The translations under genes and the position numbers were made by a program. From Lamellibrachia satsuma (lineage: Eukaryota; Annelida; Polychaeta; Sabellida; Siboglinidae), in the NCBI GenBank assembly GCA_033239005.1, contig BSQZ01000103.1:186001-250000 (forward strand): a DNA stretch of 64,000 bases. Reading direction: 5' to 3'. The notes beneath the pieces were generated by a model that ran no database searches, had not been told where the DNA came from, and saw only the letters and a list, made by a program, of their open reading frames with translations. Shown piece after piece: positions 55,391-64,000 of the stretch. Every line of letters begins with the position of its first letter. The stretch's first letter is position 1.

Positions 55391-56289
55391 CTTAAGTTTT
55401 AAAACCGATACGCACTAACCGTTTCACATGTGTATTCTGTGACATACAACCGACAACTGGGCGTCAAGAAACTGAAGAAATGTGCTCCAAATAATTACTT
55501 ATGAGTACTTTTATCGGTGACATAGAAAATAATTAGCCGCCATACTGTGCACGTGATGTTGCCTTTGGGTCACATGATCAAACGCGATTTCGTGTAGAAT
55601 GAGGCCAGAATGGGTCAGCAGCACAGACATAAATAAAACACCCGTTAGTAAGTTAGTAGTTTATAGGGGCATTAATAATGATGTAACTTTATGGCCAGCA
55701 GACGGCAATTCTTAGCGTGACCTTATATAGATCTATGGAAATCCCGCGTGCTATTCTCGCTCACAACAACATCCGGTTGTATACAAACCTTGACAAGCAC
55801 ATGCGTTCTGACAAAAAGGTAATAATTTCACACTTTTACATGGTTATTATCAGGTAACTTTAGTGATATACATATTAGAATGCATACAGACACGAAAGTC
55901 GTGTTTATTGCTCTGTTTATGGCGTTTTTGTAAGGTTTCACGTTTCATGAAAATACTTACGTTTCGGCCGAGCGAGACCTTCGCCGTACTAGTAGCAACA
56001 GCCAGATAGAAAAACATTGTAGGGCGATTGACTTTGCCTAGAAGACATCGTGTGTATTTAAGGGCACTAGTAAATCAATGTGAAGTTACGCCATCTAGCG
56101 ATCAACTGCTTAGTTGTTTTGCGTTCCTCGTGGCTGAGTGCAAATCGCGTTCACATTTTGTTCACTTTGAGTTCATACACATTGGCGATTTTAGGGCTTT
56201 TAATTCAATCGTTCTTTCCATGCTATATCGTGGTGTACGCCCTACCGTTTACCGTTCTGCCACCATGAAATAATATGTATCTTTGACAC
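55391..56289. other. probable 5' LTR/flank of the retrotransposon, unresolved
   Basis: On the minus strand a TATA-like ctatataagg lies at about 55721-55730, upstream of the gag ORF, which would suit an LTR promoter. As no second LTR copy exists in the window (the 3' side is cut by LINE-A), the LTR borders cannot be set. No gene seen. Confidence 0.3.
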
Positions 56290-56776
56290 ATATGAACAAA
56301 CAATCAAAGTGGTTTTATTGAGAACATCTCAACGCTAGCTCAGCGGAGTTACATCTTCAGATTACCGTGTGCGCCCCGAATCAGTCCTAATTATACTCAA
56401 CATATTATAACACGAATCAGTCCGAGTTATACTTAGTAATAAGCAGTATTACAACAATCTTCGTTTCATAAATTCATACATGTTTACATTCGTCTAGCGA
56501 GAGCGAACGTTTCGCGATGTGTCGTACAGAACTATCCACGAGGCGGCGACACCGAGTTACCATCTTAGCTGCGCTTCAGGCGGGTCCGCTCATCAATACG
56601 CGCTGTTGTTTACATGCGCCTGGCGGCGCCGCACGGCACGTGCGGCGTGATGTCTCATCCGGGACCAGGCGCCAGGGTCTGGGCGGCGACGTAATCGATG
56701 TCGGAGGCAGCGGGGGCGCGCAGCCAGTCACTTGTAGCGAGTCGACGCCTTGGTCGCTGTCACTTAGGTCATAGCA
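56290..56776 (-). CDS. terminal exon of an unidentified gene, with 3' UTR
   Basis: A strong acceptor (gtctttttctccgcag) precedes 56776. Only the phase-0 frame is open, giving 66 residues to TGA at 56576-56578 (coding part 56576-56776). It begins CYDLSDSDQGVDSLQVTGCA, then a Pro-rich stretch (PPLPPTSITSPPRPW) and an Arg/Cys-rich end closing in LMSGPA. GC-rich and CpG-rich. The 3' UTR runs to a canonical AATAAA (56314-56319), followed by a T/G-rich stretch, so cleavage is near 56290. Upstream exons must lie to the right of 56776, probably beyond 64000. The protein family is not recognised; the tail looks disordered with a tyrosine-acidic motif at its start. Confidence 0.6.
56314..56319 (-). promoter_or_regulatory. 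poly(A) signal AATAAA
   Basis: Minus-strand AATAAA about 257 nt after the TGA of the terminal exon, followed by gattgtttgttcatatgtgt, a GT-rich downstream element. Confidence 0.6.
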
Positions 56777-57421
56777 CTGCGGAGAAAAAGACGTGAGGTA
56801 TATGAACTAGGTAAGTGGCGGATTGCATGTTGTTATCTTTGACCGTTACTAGGATTTGGGGGAATGGAAAATAGAATCGTGATTTGCGTTGCATCTTGAC
56901 GGTAACTGCGCTGCGTTTCCTGGGAAGGCTGTGTGCCTGGTTTTATGCCATTAATGCCATGGGCAACAGACTGGCGGGCACACAGCACCGCTTCAGAAGT
57001 TGGGTTATTCGGGAATGGTAAACGAGACAGAATCCTTGTTTATGAACGCTTGGGGTGACTTCGTCAAGTTCATGTTTTGCAGGTGTGACAGTTGACGCAG
57101 TAACTTGAGTAAGCGGGGAGTGGTAGATTATAGATAGCGATCTCGTCTGTCTGTCTTTGATCGCGCACTGACGCGCAGCATTGTTCTTTGACAACGACGA
57201 TGTTGACAGGTGTAAATGCGGTCTGAAGTGAGCTTCCCATTGTTGTTGTTTATACAGAATGAAGGCTGAATTTGTAATTGAATTTAACTCATTCAGCATT
57301 AAGAGTAGCACTAACATACAAGTAGACCATACAGTCTTCATACATAAATGATAAATGTATAGGTCTACGCTGTCAGTGAATTAATTAATGCTAAAAGGAG
57401 GTGCACATAGTTGAATGTGTA
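56777..57421 (-). other. presumed last intron of the minus-strand gene (left part)
   Basis: Begins, in minus-strand terms, at the acceptor ending at 56777. No other exon recognised in it. Confidence 0.4.
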
Positions 57422-57562
57422 CAGTGGCATATCTATGGTGTCACAAGAGGGGGCAAGTTTAGTCAGCTATGCTACCAAGTAGCGGTGCAACGCAAAAAAA
57501 ACAGGAAAAAATTAAGCCAAGGGGGCCATGACCCTTTGCTCCCCCCCCCCAATACGCCACTG
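57422..57562. mobile_element. hAT-like MITE, 141 bp
   Basis: Ends cagtggcatat and atacgccactg are inverted repeats (10 of 11). Flanks are 8-bp direct repeats aatgtgta (57414-57421) and aatgtgtg (57563-57570). The 8-bp duplication and CAG/CTG termini indicate a non-autonomous hAT element. The interior has a C10 run and no coding capacity. Confidence 0.75.
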
Positions 57563-58225
57563 AATGTGTGTCAAAGTGGAATGTGTATCCTTGTTTTGTC
57601 ATAATTGCTGTTAGCGTTTTTATTTTTTCACAAAGTCGTGGTACTCTGTTCTCTGCAAACATATAGGTCTGTACTTAATAATTAAATAAATGAAAATACA
57701 GACACTGGATTGGAGCTAAGTTCATGAGAAAGGTGTTAGAAGTCTCCTCCCGTCCCCCTGTGAGCCTCAGTGTGGACGTTGAAGGTGGTGCTGAATTCCC
57801 TTCTACCATGTGGGGGTAAATATGTAACCTGTCGTGGACTCACTCAATCTCTAACCAACCAATTGTGTGCACACATCCCATGTAGAAGTCCTCATTGAAT
57901 GTTAATGCATTATATAGATAGATCTATAAAAGAAGGAGCCAGAAATATTGACTGGGAGAGGAAGGCTATTGGATCTGCTGTGGTAGGGCCATATGTAATA
58001 AAACAGTAGTTATTGTTATATAATATGATTATTATCTAGTACAATATCTACTATTGTCAGTGTGTATATACATACTGTATATTGGTAATATTCTTGCATC
58101 AGAGAGCTAAATTGTTGTTTTTACTAAATGAATCAACTGTTATTGTTAAATTTTAATAAAACATTATTATGCTGTAGTGTAGATCAGCGTCTTGTTTTGG
58201 TGTGTTTCCCTGTGCATTGGTGAAG
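57563..58225. other. non-coding, no gene seen
   Basis: AT-rich, no exon or repeat recognised. Confidence 0.4.
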
Positions 58226-58420
58226 AATAATAGCATCAATTGTAATAATAGCATCAATTGTAATAATAGCATCAATTGTAATAGTAGCATCAATTGTAAT
58301 AATAGCATCAATTGTAATAATAGTATCAGTTATAATAATACCATCAGTTGTAATAATATCATGAATTGTAATAATAGCATCAATTGGAATAATAGCATCA
58401 GTTGTAATAATAGCATCAGT
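58226..58420. repeat. 18-bp tandem repeat
   Basis: About 11 units of aataatagcatcaattgt with point changes (agtat, accat, atgaat). The open plus-strand frame of Asn-Ser-Ile-Asn-Cys repeats is a by-product. Confidence 0.92.
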
Positions 58421-61400
58421 GTCACATCCAGCAGTGGTGTAATTTTTTACCCAGCATTGGCTCTGTTGAGACTTTGTTACATGTCATGCCAGGTGTAGCA
58501 TTACAAAGATGTCTTATGACAAATTTACATGACAATTCCTATCCTTACCACTTCCTTGTGCGTTGTTATGTGTCGACATAGACATCTTATACAAGAAAGG
58601 TGCAAAAACAGTCATGTTTCTCTGTCGACATGTGTGTAATTGGAAATTTATGCAAGGTGCAGGGGGGGTTTCTAATGGTCAGAGAGGTATTACTGATGAG
58701 ACAGTCAAAAACTAGTTTGTGACATCAGGAACCAGAATCTTATCTACCAACTCATTGGCTATATTTTTCAGTCAGTCAGTCATAACGCCCAAAGCAGGAA
58801 TAACTGTACTAATTTAGAAAGAACATTCTGGATTGTAATAGACTCAGTAATGGTCTTACAACTTTGCTTGTGCAGAAATCAATATTGATTCCTCCCATAA
58901 GTTTCTAATTTTGAAATTTGAACAAACTCTCTGTGTGCCTAATGAATCATAATGATTCTCCCAATTTGGAACCCCTGAAATAGTTTAAACTGGTGAAGCA
59001 ACTTGTTTTATCAGACCCCAGAAGTCTCTCAGTGTTGTTGTTATGTCATCATAATAAAAAGACAAATCACATCAGGATGCAATCACCTCTAATCAGTCAA
59101 GATGAAGTACTCAACAGTTTAAATAAAAATGTTCTGCTCATTAACATAGTTCTAAAAATTACATCAAGTTATCCACCAATTGTTCCGACTGTGTAAGATG
59201 TGTTGCCAGTTTGATTCCATTACAATGTGACCTTTGATCCACACCCTGATTAGTCAATAAGCTGCTTCTAGCAGCCACAAATGTTGCATATGTCATGTGT
59301 AACATTACACAGATGTCTGGCGACTTGCTTATAGGACAGAACTTTCCTTGTGCTTTGTTATGTACAGACATAACACTGGACCATCAGTCTGTCAGATCAC
59401 GTATAGGTAATCAGTTACTGAGCAAAACAGTACTGTTTCTGTGCTAAAATGTGTACGTAGTGAGCCATGTTTTAGAAGATAGGTAGATACACATCCATAG
59501 ACTTGGCAGTGCCTATTATGTTGTTAGTTGATATGATGAACTTGCGTTACCAGTGATGTTTGCACTTGCTCTGTCATTTAGAATCACAGTGGTGTTTAGT
59601 GTTTACATGTAAAAACAACATTAGGGTCTAGTGACCTTTCACCTTTCCTGTAAGTAGAACCCTAATATCATTCATTGACGTAATTAAAGGGATGTGCTAT
59701 ACTGCTCTGTTAATGAATCCTCTTAATTCCCATCTGCCTGGTCATCCTTCTATAGTCCAGATCCAATTAACACATCACATAACACTGTCACCTGAATTGA
59801 TTTATTCACTAATCTAAACCCCTCCCCATCTTGCTGGCTGCACATTGCATATATTCATGTGTCTCTCTGGTGATTTACATTCCTTCCTCTCAGTCATTTA
59901 TTCATGTAACCAATACCACTGGTCATCCCTATCCCTGCAGGGGTATCATCTGGCCACTGATGGTCAATAGGCAGATGACCAGCCTCAGCCTGTATGTTGG
60001 TGTTGGCTTATCCAGCAGCTGAAAGTAATATTCCCACTTATAATCTGCAGCTGTTGTGAATTAATTCACTGATATCTCCACTTTGTCCAGGCGTGAAGGT
60101 TTATTATTGTATTCAGGGGAATAAATGGCATTTAAATGTGTTGTGTTTGAGCTAATGAAAATAAACAGCATCTTGACATATTTGGTGGGTGAAGATGTAT
60201 TGTAATTTTGCAAAATTTGAGGAATACCATATGTATGGTGTAATGTGGCTTATGCCAGATATTAACTTAAAATAAAATTATGTACCCCTTAACTCCACAG
60301 TCCCCAAATCAACCAAGTTGATAGTTACCTTTATTACTTTACGTTTAATGTTCCGCCGTGTTTGTAGTACCAATATATAGTAACTGTGTTTGTTGAATTG
60401 AGGAAACAAAATGTTAAATCTTAATCTTGCATTTAAATTATTAATACTTCATATTTCATTTGACAGTACTTTATGTTAAGCTTCCTTATGAAAAACCTAA
60501 TTACATAAATATCTATATTAAAGCCTGGCCATCTGCAAATCTTTGATGAACATGCAGATTTTGTTTGGCAATGGAAATAACAATATTTACATTTTAATAG
60601 CTAAGTTACAATAGTCATTCCCATCACATATAAATTGCTTACTTACTCGGATTTAATTGGGTACATTTAGCTTTCCTGCCAGGTCAGATGTATCAGTAAA
60701 TGTATTCATAGCCCAAGGGGGATTCCATTAATAATGTCATCCAAATCTCCAGCAATCAATACCAGCTCCCTCCCTTTCCCAAGGGCACTATACTAACATG
60801 TCTCCTGTTTCCTGACCAAGCCCTCCCATGCCAACATATATAACAATTAATTTTATCTGTTGGCTTGAGTGTCCAGTGTTGTGATTATCACTGCCTATCT
60901 GTCCCAAATGGTTCCTGGAAAAGCCACACGGAGTGATTAGGGTTAACATTGACAAATAAGCTTTGTAGATTTTACAGGGAAAACTGGCAGTTTCTTGGTA
61001 GTTTCTAAATGTGATAAAATAATTAATCTTGTCTTTAAATTTAGGTCACGAATATCAGGTAGTGGCAGCTGTTCTTGTACACAAACTTTGCCTGTTTACT
61101 TATAGCGGACGGAAAGATTTCTTTGTTAGTTTATGTGAGTGGTATTACTCATAGAGTTGAGGTTTGGCGTTATCATACTGCTTGTTGAACTAATTCTGGG
61201 TTAAGTGTTCTTGAGCAGGAAATAGACATGGTCTTTCATGTGTCTGGCTTCCTGGGCAATGTCAAGACTTTGATAGGTACTTAGTCGTAACCCCTGACCC
61301 TGGTTAGTCATCAATTGAAACAAACATTGGCTTTCTCTGGTGCCGCCAATGCTTTGGAACTCCTGTCGGTATCAGATCAGAAATATAACAACTTGACAAT

Positions 61401-61796
61401 AATTATAACAACATTTCACTGTTCTCTGAAGACTCTATGTTTTAACCTTGCTCATAATCCTCATTATCTCCCCAGCATGTTCATTGATCTATTTACTTTA
61501 TAATTGTATACTGATTCGGGATTGCGTAACCCTTAGATTTTGTCTTGCCTCTGAGCTTGCATTTCCATGGATGCCTAGAGAAGTCTTTGTATTGTATATT
61601 GTCATTTAGAAACCCCTGTAGCAGTCCAGTTTGTGGGAAACTGGGGAATGCAGTTATTGGCATGTGTTGTGTGTATTGAATATCATGTATGTCTGTGCAG
61701 TGGGGAACTTAGAGAAAAACTGCATATAATAAACATGTGTGAGTCAAATGGGTGATATATTTGATACAGATAGAAGATGTTTGAGTGTAATAGATT
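58421..61796. other. non-coding with diverged repeat pairs, no gene seen
   Basis: 58480-58580 resembles 59280-59370 (ccttgtgcgttgttatgt and ccttgtgctttgttatgt in similar surroundings). 59060-59210 resembles 62150-62330 (ccaccaattgttccgactgt and ccgccaattgttgtgacttt). No exon recognised. Confidence 0.4.
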
Positions 61797-61839
61797 GGGA
61801 TCACAACAGTTGTAATTGCATTACAACTATTGTGATCCC
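61797..61839. repeat. near-perfect 20-bp-arm palindrome
   Basis: GGGATCACAACAGTTGTAAT, a TGC spacer, then its inverted copy with one mismatch. It may be a very small MITE remnant or a cruciform-forming site. Confidence 0.85.
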
Positions 61840-62889
61840 GAAAAGCCAACTTTCCTGTCTGCACATTGATGATTCGCATCACAAACAGAAAGGGATCAAG
61901 AATATTCCCATAAATGTCAATTCCCAAATTTAAATTGGGGAAAATATATGCTGGTGCACATATAATATGTTGTTCTTATCTGAGTCACTGGACATCAGTG
62001 GTAGACTGGTAGACAATAAATCTGTTAGAGATAAAAGTTAGATCGCACTTCCATCCACTGAACAGGGTTAAGCTCTACTTGACTCATGATACCACCTGGT
62101 GAAATCATTTTTACGAGAATGATACCAGTAGTCATGGAAATTAAGAAAAACAGATCACACCCATCTACAATTTCTGTTCAGTCAAGATTAGTTATTCAGA
62201 TTAGTTATTCAGCAGTTTGAACACACTGTGTCTGAAGTCTTGTTAAAACTTAAAACTAAAAATTACACCATGGTATCCGCCAATTGTTGTGACTTTCTAA
62301 AACCATGTTAGGTTTTGATTCTGTTTCAGTGTTTCAGTTTCATTCAAGTTTCAGTTTCATTCAAAGGTTTCTCTTATTTAGGCAACAACTTGTCAGCTAC
62401 AACAACTTCAAAGCCGGCGGAACATTTTGAACACAATGTGAAATAGACAGTGTGAGCAAAATACTTATATGTGGTTGCTGAGCCAGAACAAGATGACTCG
62501 TGAATGTTTTTGGGATGCTTTCAGTTAATATTTTATTAATGCTCAAAATAAATTTGTCAAGAATTTTGAAGATATGTCTGGATTAGCATGGATGATACTA
62601 TAATCAAACATTCCACACATATCTTAGAAATTGGAACTACCTTACTTTAAGTTAAACACTACATTTAACACTTAATTAGTGTGACTGGTAATGATTCCCA
62701 AACCCACTGTCTTATAAATCCCTTCTGTTATTGTCATTGCTTTATTATATATTTGCCTATTATTTATGGTACGACTATATTTAGAACAATTTTTATTGGT
62801 ATTGTTTTTAATATAATAATAATATACATTTTGATATATTTATTTGTCATATAATTAATATATTTATTTCTAATATAATTTATAATATT
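61840..62889. other. non-coding, no gene seen
   Basis: Contains the second member of the 59060-59210 repeat pair (62150-62330), a short duplication of gattagttattca and a duplicated gtttcattcaa. Otherwise AT-rich. Confidence 0.4.
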
Positions 62890-62985
62890 TTAATAAGTTA
62901 CGATTGCAGGTGTGTAAAGTGTGTGAGAGCAGTCAGGATTGATTAGGCGCTGTATAAAAACTTTTATTATTACTACTACTTATGA
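62890..62985 (+). repeat. SINE/LINE 3' tail fragment
   Basis: The stretch ttaggcgctgtataaaaact followed by a ttattattactactact simple tail matches the ends of the SINE at 32038-32368 and the fragment at 11615-11700, here in plus orientation. Confidence 0.55.
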
Positions 62986-63054
62986 CTGGGGAGGGAGGTT
63001 GATGGAAAAATCACAGAAGTCATCACACAAAAATTGCCAACAGAATTTGTGGGC

Positions 63055-63300
63055 AAGTGGACAAGGACACCATTAGCTTAATTTTGCCCAAGTTTGTTAT
63101 CTAGGTGTAACCCTCCCTTATCAGATAAGTGTCCAATGTAGTATTAGACATATTCACACTTCTAGCATTGACATAATCAGTAGATAATGTATTCATTTAT
63201 TGTCATCAGTAAGAATGGGTTCTTTCTCTTATCCAATCTACACTGTTGTTTGCTAAGTGCCCTCGAGTTCTATTAGGTCTTTAATTTTGAAGACTAATTT
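63055..63300 (-). mobile_element. LINE-A copy 9: 3' end fragment
   Basis: Antisense tail and ORF end: gtggacaaggacaccattag, taaccctcccttatcagata, cacacttctagcattgacat, with ttaattttgaagactaattt leading into a TA run. More diverged than the other copies. Confidence 0.75.
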
Positions 63301-63301
63301 A

Positions 63302-63367
<66 letters not shown>
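63300..63367. repeat. (TA)n microsatellite
   Basis: About 65 bp of TA with a few interruptions at the border between the LINE-A fragment and the RTE-like fragment. Confidence 0.93.
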
Positions 63368-63379
63368 GTAGCCGCGCAG

Positions 63380-63730
63380 ACAAAAATGGAGAGGAGTATG
63401 CTTAATATAACATACCATGACAGAAAGACAAACACCTGGGTGAGAGCAAAGACAGGAGTCACAAACATGATAAAAACAACAAGAAGAATGAAGTGGTCTT
63501 GGGCAGGACACATCAGCCGACTCAAAGATGACAGATGGACAAAGCGCATTACCACCTGGAAACCATATGGAAGGAAGAGATTACTAGGAAGACCAGCAAA
63601 AAGATGGAGAGACGATTTGGATGAGTATTGGAATGAAACCACCTGGCAGAGAACAGCACAAGATAGGCAAACTTGGAGACAACATGCTGAGGCCTTCACC
63701 CAACCACAGGACAATATGGCTGATAGATAG
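63380..63730 (+). mobile_element. RTE/BovB-like LINE C-terminal fragment
   Basis: An open plus-strand frame carries MKWSWAGHISRLKDDRWTKR, then GRKRLLGRPAKRWRDDLDEY and TAQDRQTWRQHAEAF before a TGA or TAG. These are the C-terminal hallmarks of RTE-type LINE ORFs. A gata/TA simple tail follows directly (63722-63833), as expected at the 3' end of such elements. Confidence 0.85.
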
Positions 63731-63751
63731 ATAGATAAATAGATAGATAGA

Positions 63752-63833
<82 letters not shown>
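63722..63833. repeat. GATA then (TA)n simple repeat
   Basis: gatagatagata units (63722-63754) followed by about 75 bp of TA, probably the expanded tail of the RTE-like LINE. Confidence 0.93.
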
Positions 63834-63837
<4 letters not shown>

Positions 63838-64000
63838 CTGTTATTAGGTAATAAAAAATGTTATTAACTAATGGATAGGATAATGACTGTGAGAAGTGTC
63901 AGACGACAACAGAAACACTATCAACTGTTTGCCTAATTGTGTAGACTCCTATGATTCCACAGTTCTCTGTCTAGATAAGTTATCACTTTCGGAAAAGGTA

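Noticed and set aside
55391..56289. Defined 5' LTR and primer-binding site
   Set aside because: No second LTR to compare and no convincing tRNA-complementary site, so borders would be guesses.
56517..56774. Plus-strand ORF or CpG-island first exon with donor at 56811
   Set aside because: The minus-strand reading has acceptor, frame, stop and poly(A) signal in order, which explains the GC-rich stretch better; the promoter idea is kept only as the alternative.

Overview
The window is nuclear DNA of a spliced, repeat-rich animal. GT-AG introns join coding exons in matching phase, there is a eukaryotic tRNA gene, and non-LTR and LTR retrotransposons, tRNA-derived SINEs, hAT-like MITEs, microsatellites and minisatellites are abundant. 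The genes and repeats suggest a marine invertebrate metazoan; I cannot name the species. Nothing looks bacterial.

Layout. 1-12 kb is non-coding, with a 31-bp tandem repeat, copies of a dispersed repeat, and a 5'-truncated LINE at 4.3-5.4 kb. 12.2-20.6 kb (+) holds the complete coding part of a PEAK1/PRAG1-family pseudokinase gene. I reconstructed it as five exons with compatible phases (1452 aa). Its start codon lies 4 nt after a 107-bp GA run, and a miRNA-like hairpin sits in its second coding intron. 20.6-29 kb is non-coding, with tandem repeats, a decayed LINE (26.2-27.9 kb) and SINE/LINE tails. 29.1-39.6 kb (-) holds a six-exon gene for a 438-aa TauE/SafE-type (TSUP) multi-pass membrane protein. 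Its introns contain a tRNA-Val(AAC) gene, a SINE, a LINE fragment, a 52-bp minisatellite with higher-order structure and an 81-bp repeat.

39.6-52 kb is a repeat graveyard. It has several truncated copies of one LINE family (called LINE-A here), two of which carry a TA expansion at the same place in the reverse transcriptase gene. It also has hAT-like MITEs and a minisatellite that encodes a LINE-type C-terminal motif. 52.1-55.3 kb (-) is a single long gag-pol ORF of a Ty3/gypsy-type LTR retrotransposon. It lacks the catalytic part of its reverse transcriptase through an in-frame deletion, and its 3' end is replaced by a LINE-A copy. 56.3-56.8 kb (-) is the terminal exon, with stop codon and poly(A) signal, of an unidentified gene that must extend to the right. 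56.8-64 kb would then be its last intron and holds only repeats.

The host genes are not an operon and I see no functional link between them. PEAK1-family proteins are cytoplasmic scaffolds in tyrosine-kinase signalling. TSUP proteins are membrane transporters of sulfur-containing anions in bacteria, with unclear roles in animals. Family calls rest on motif recognition by eye; no searches were run.
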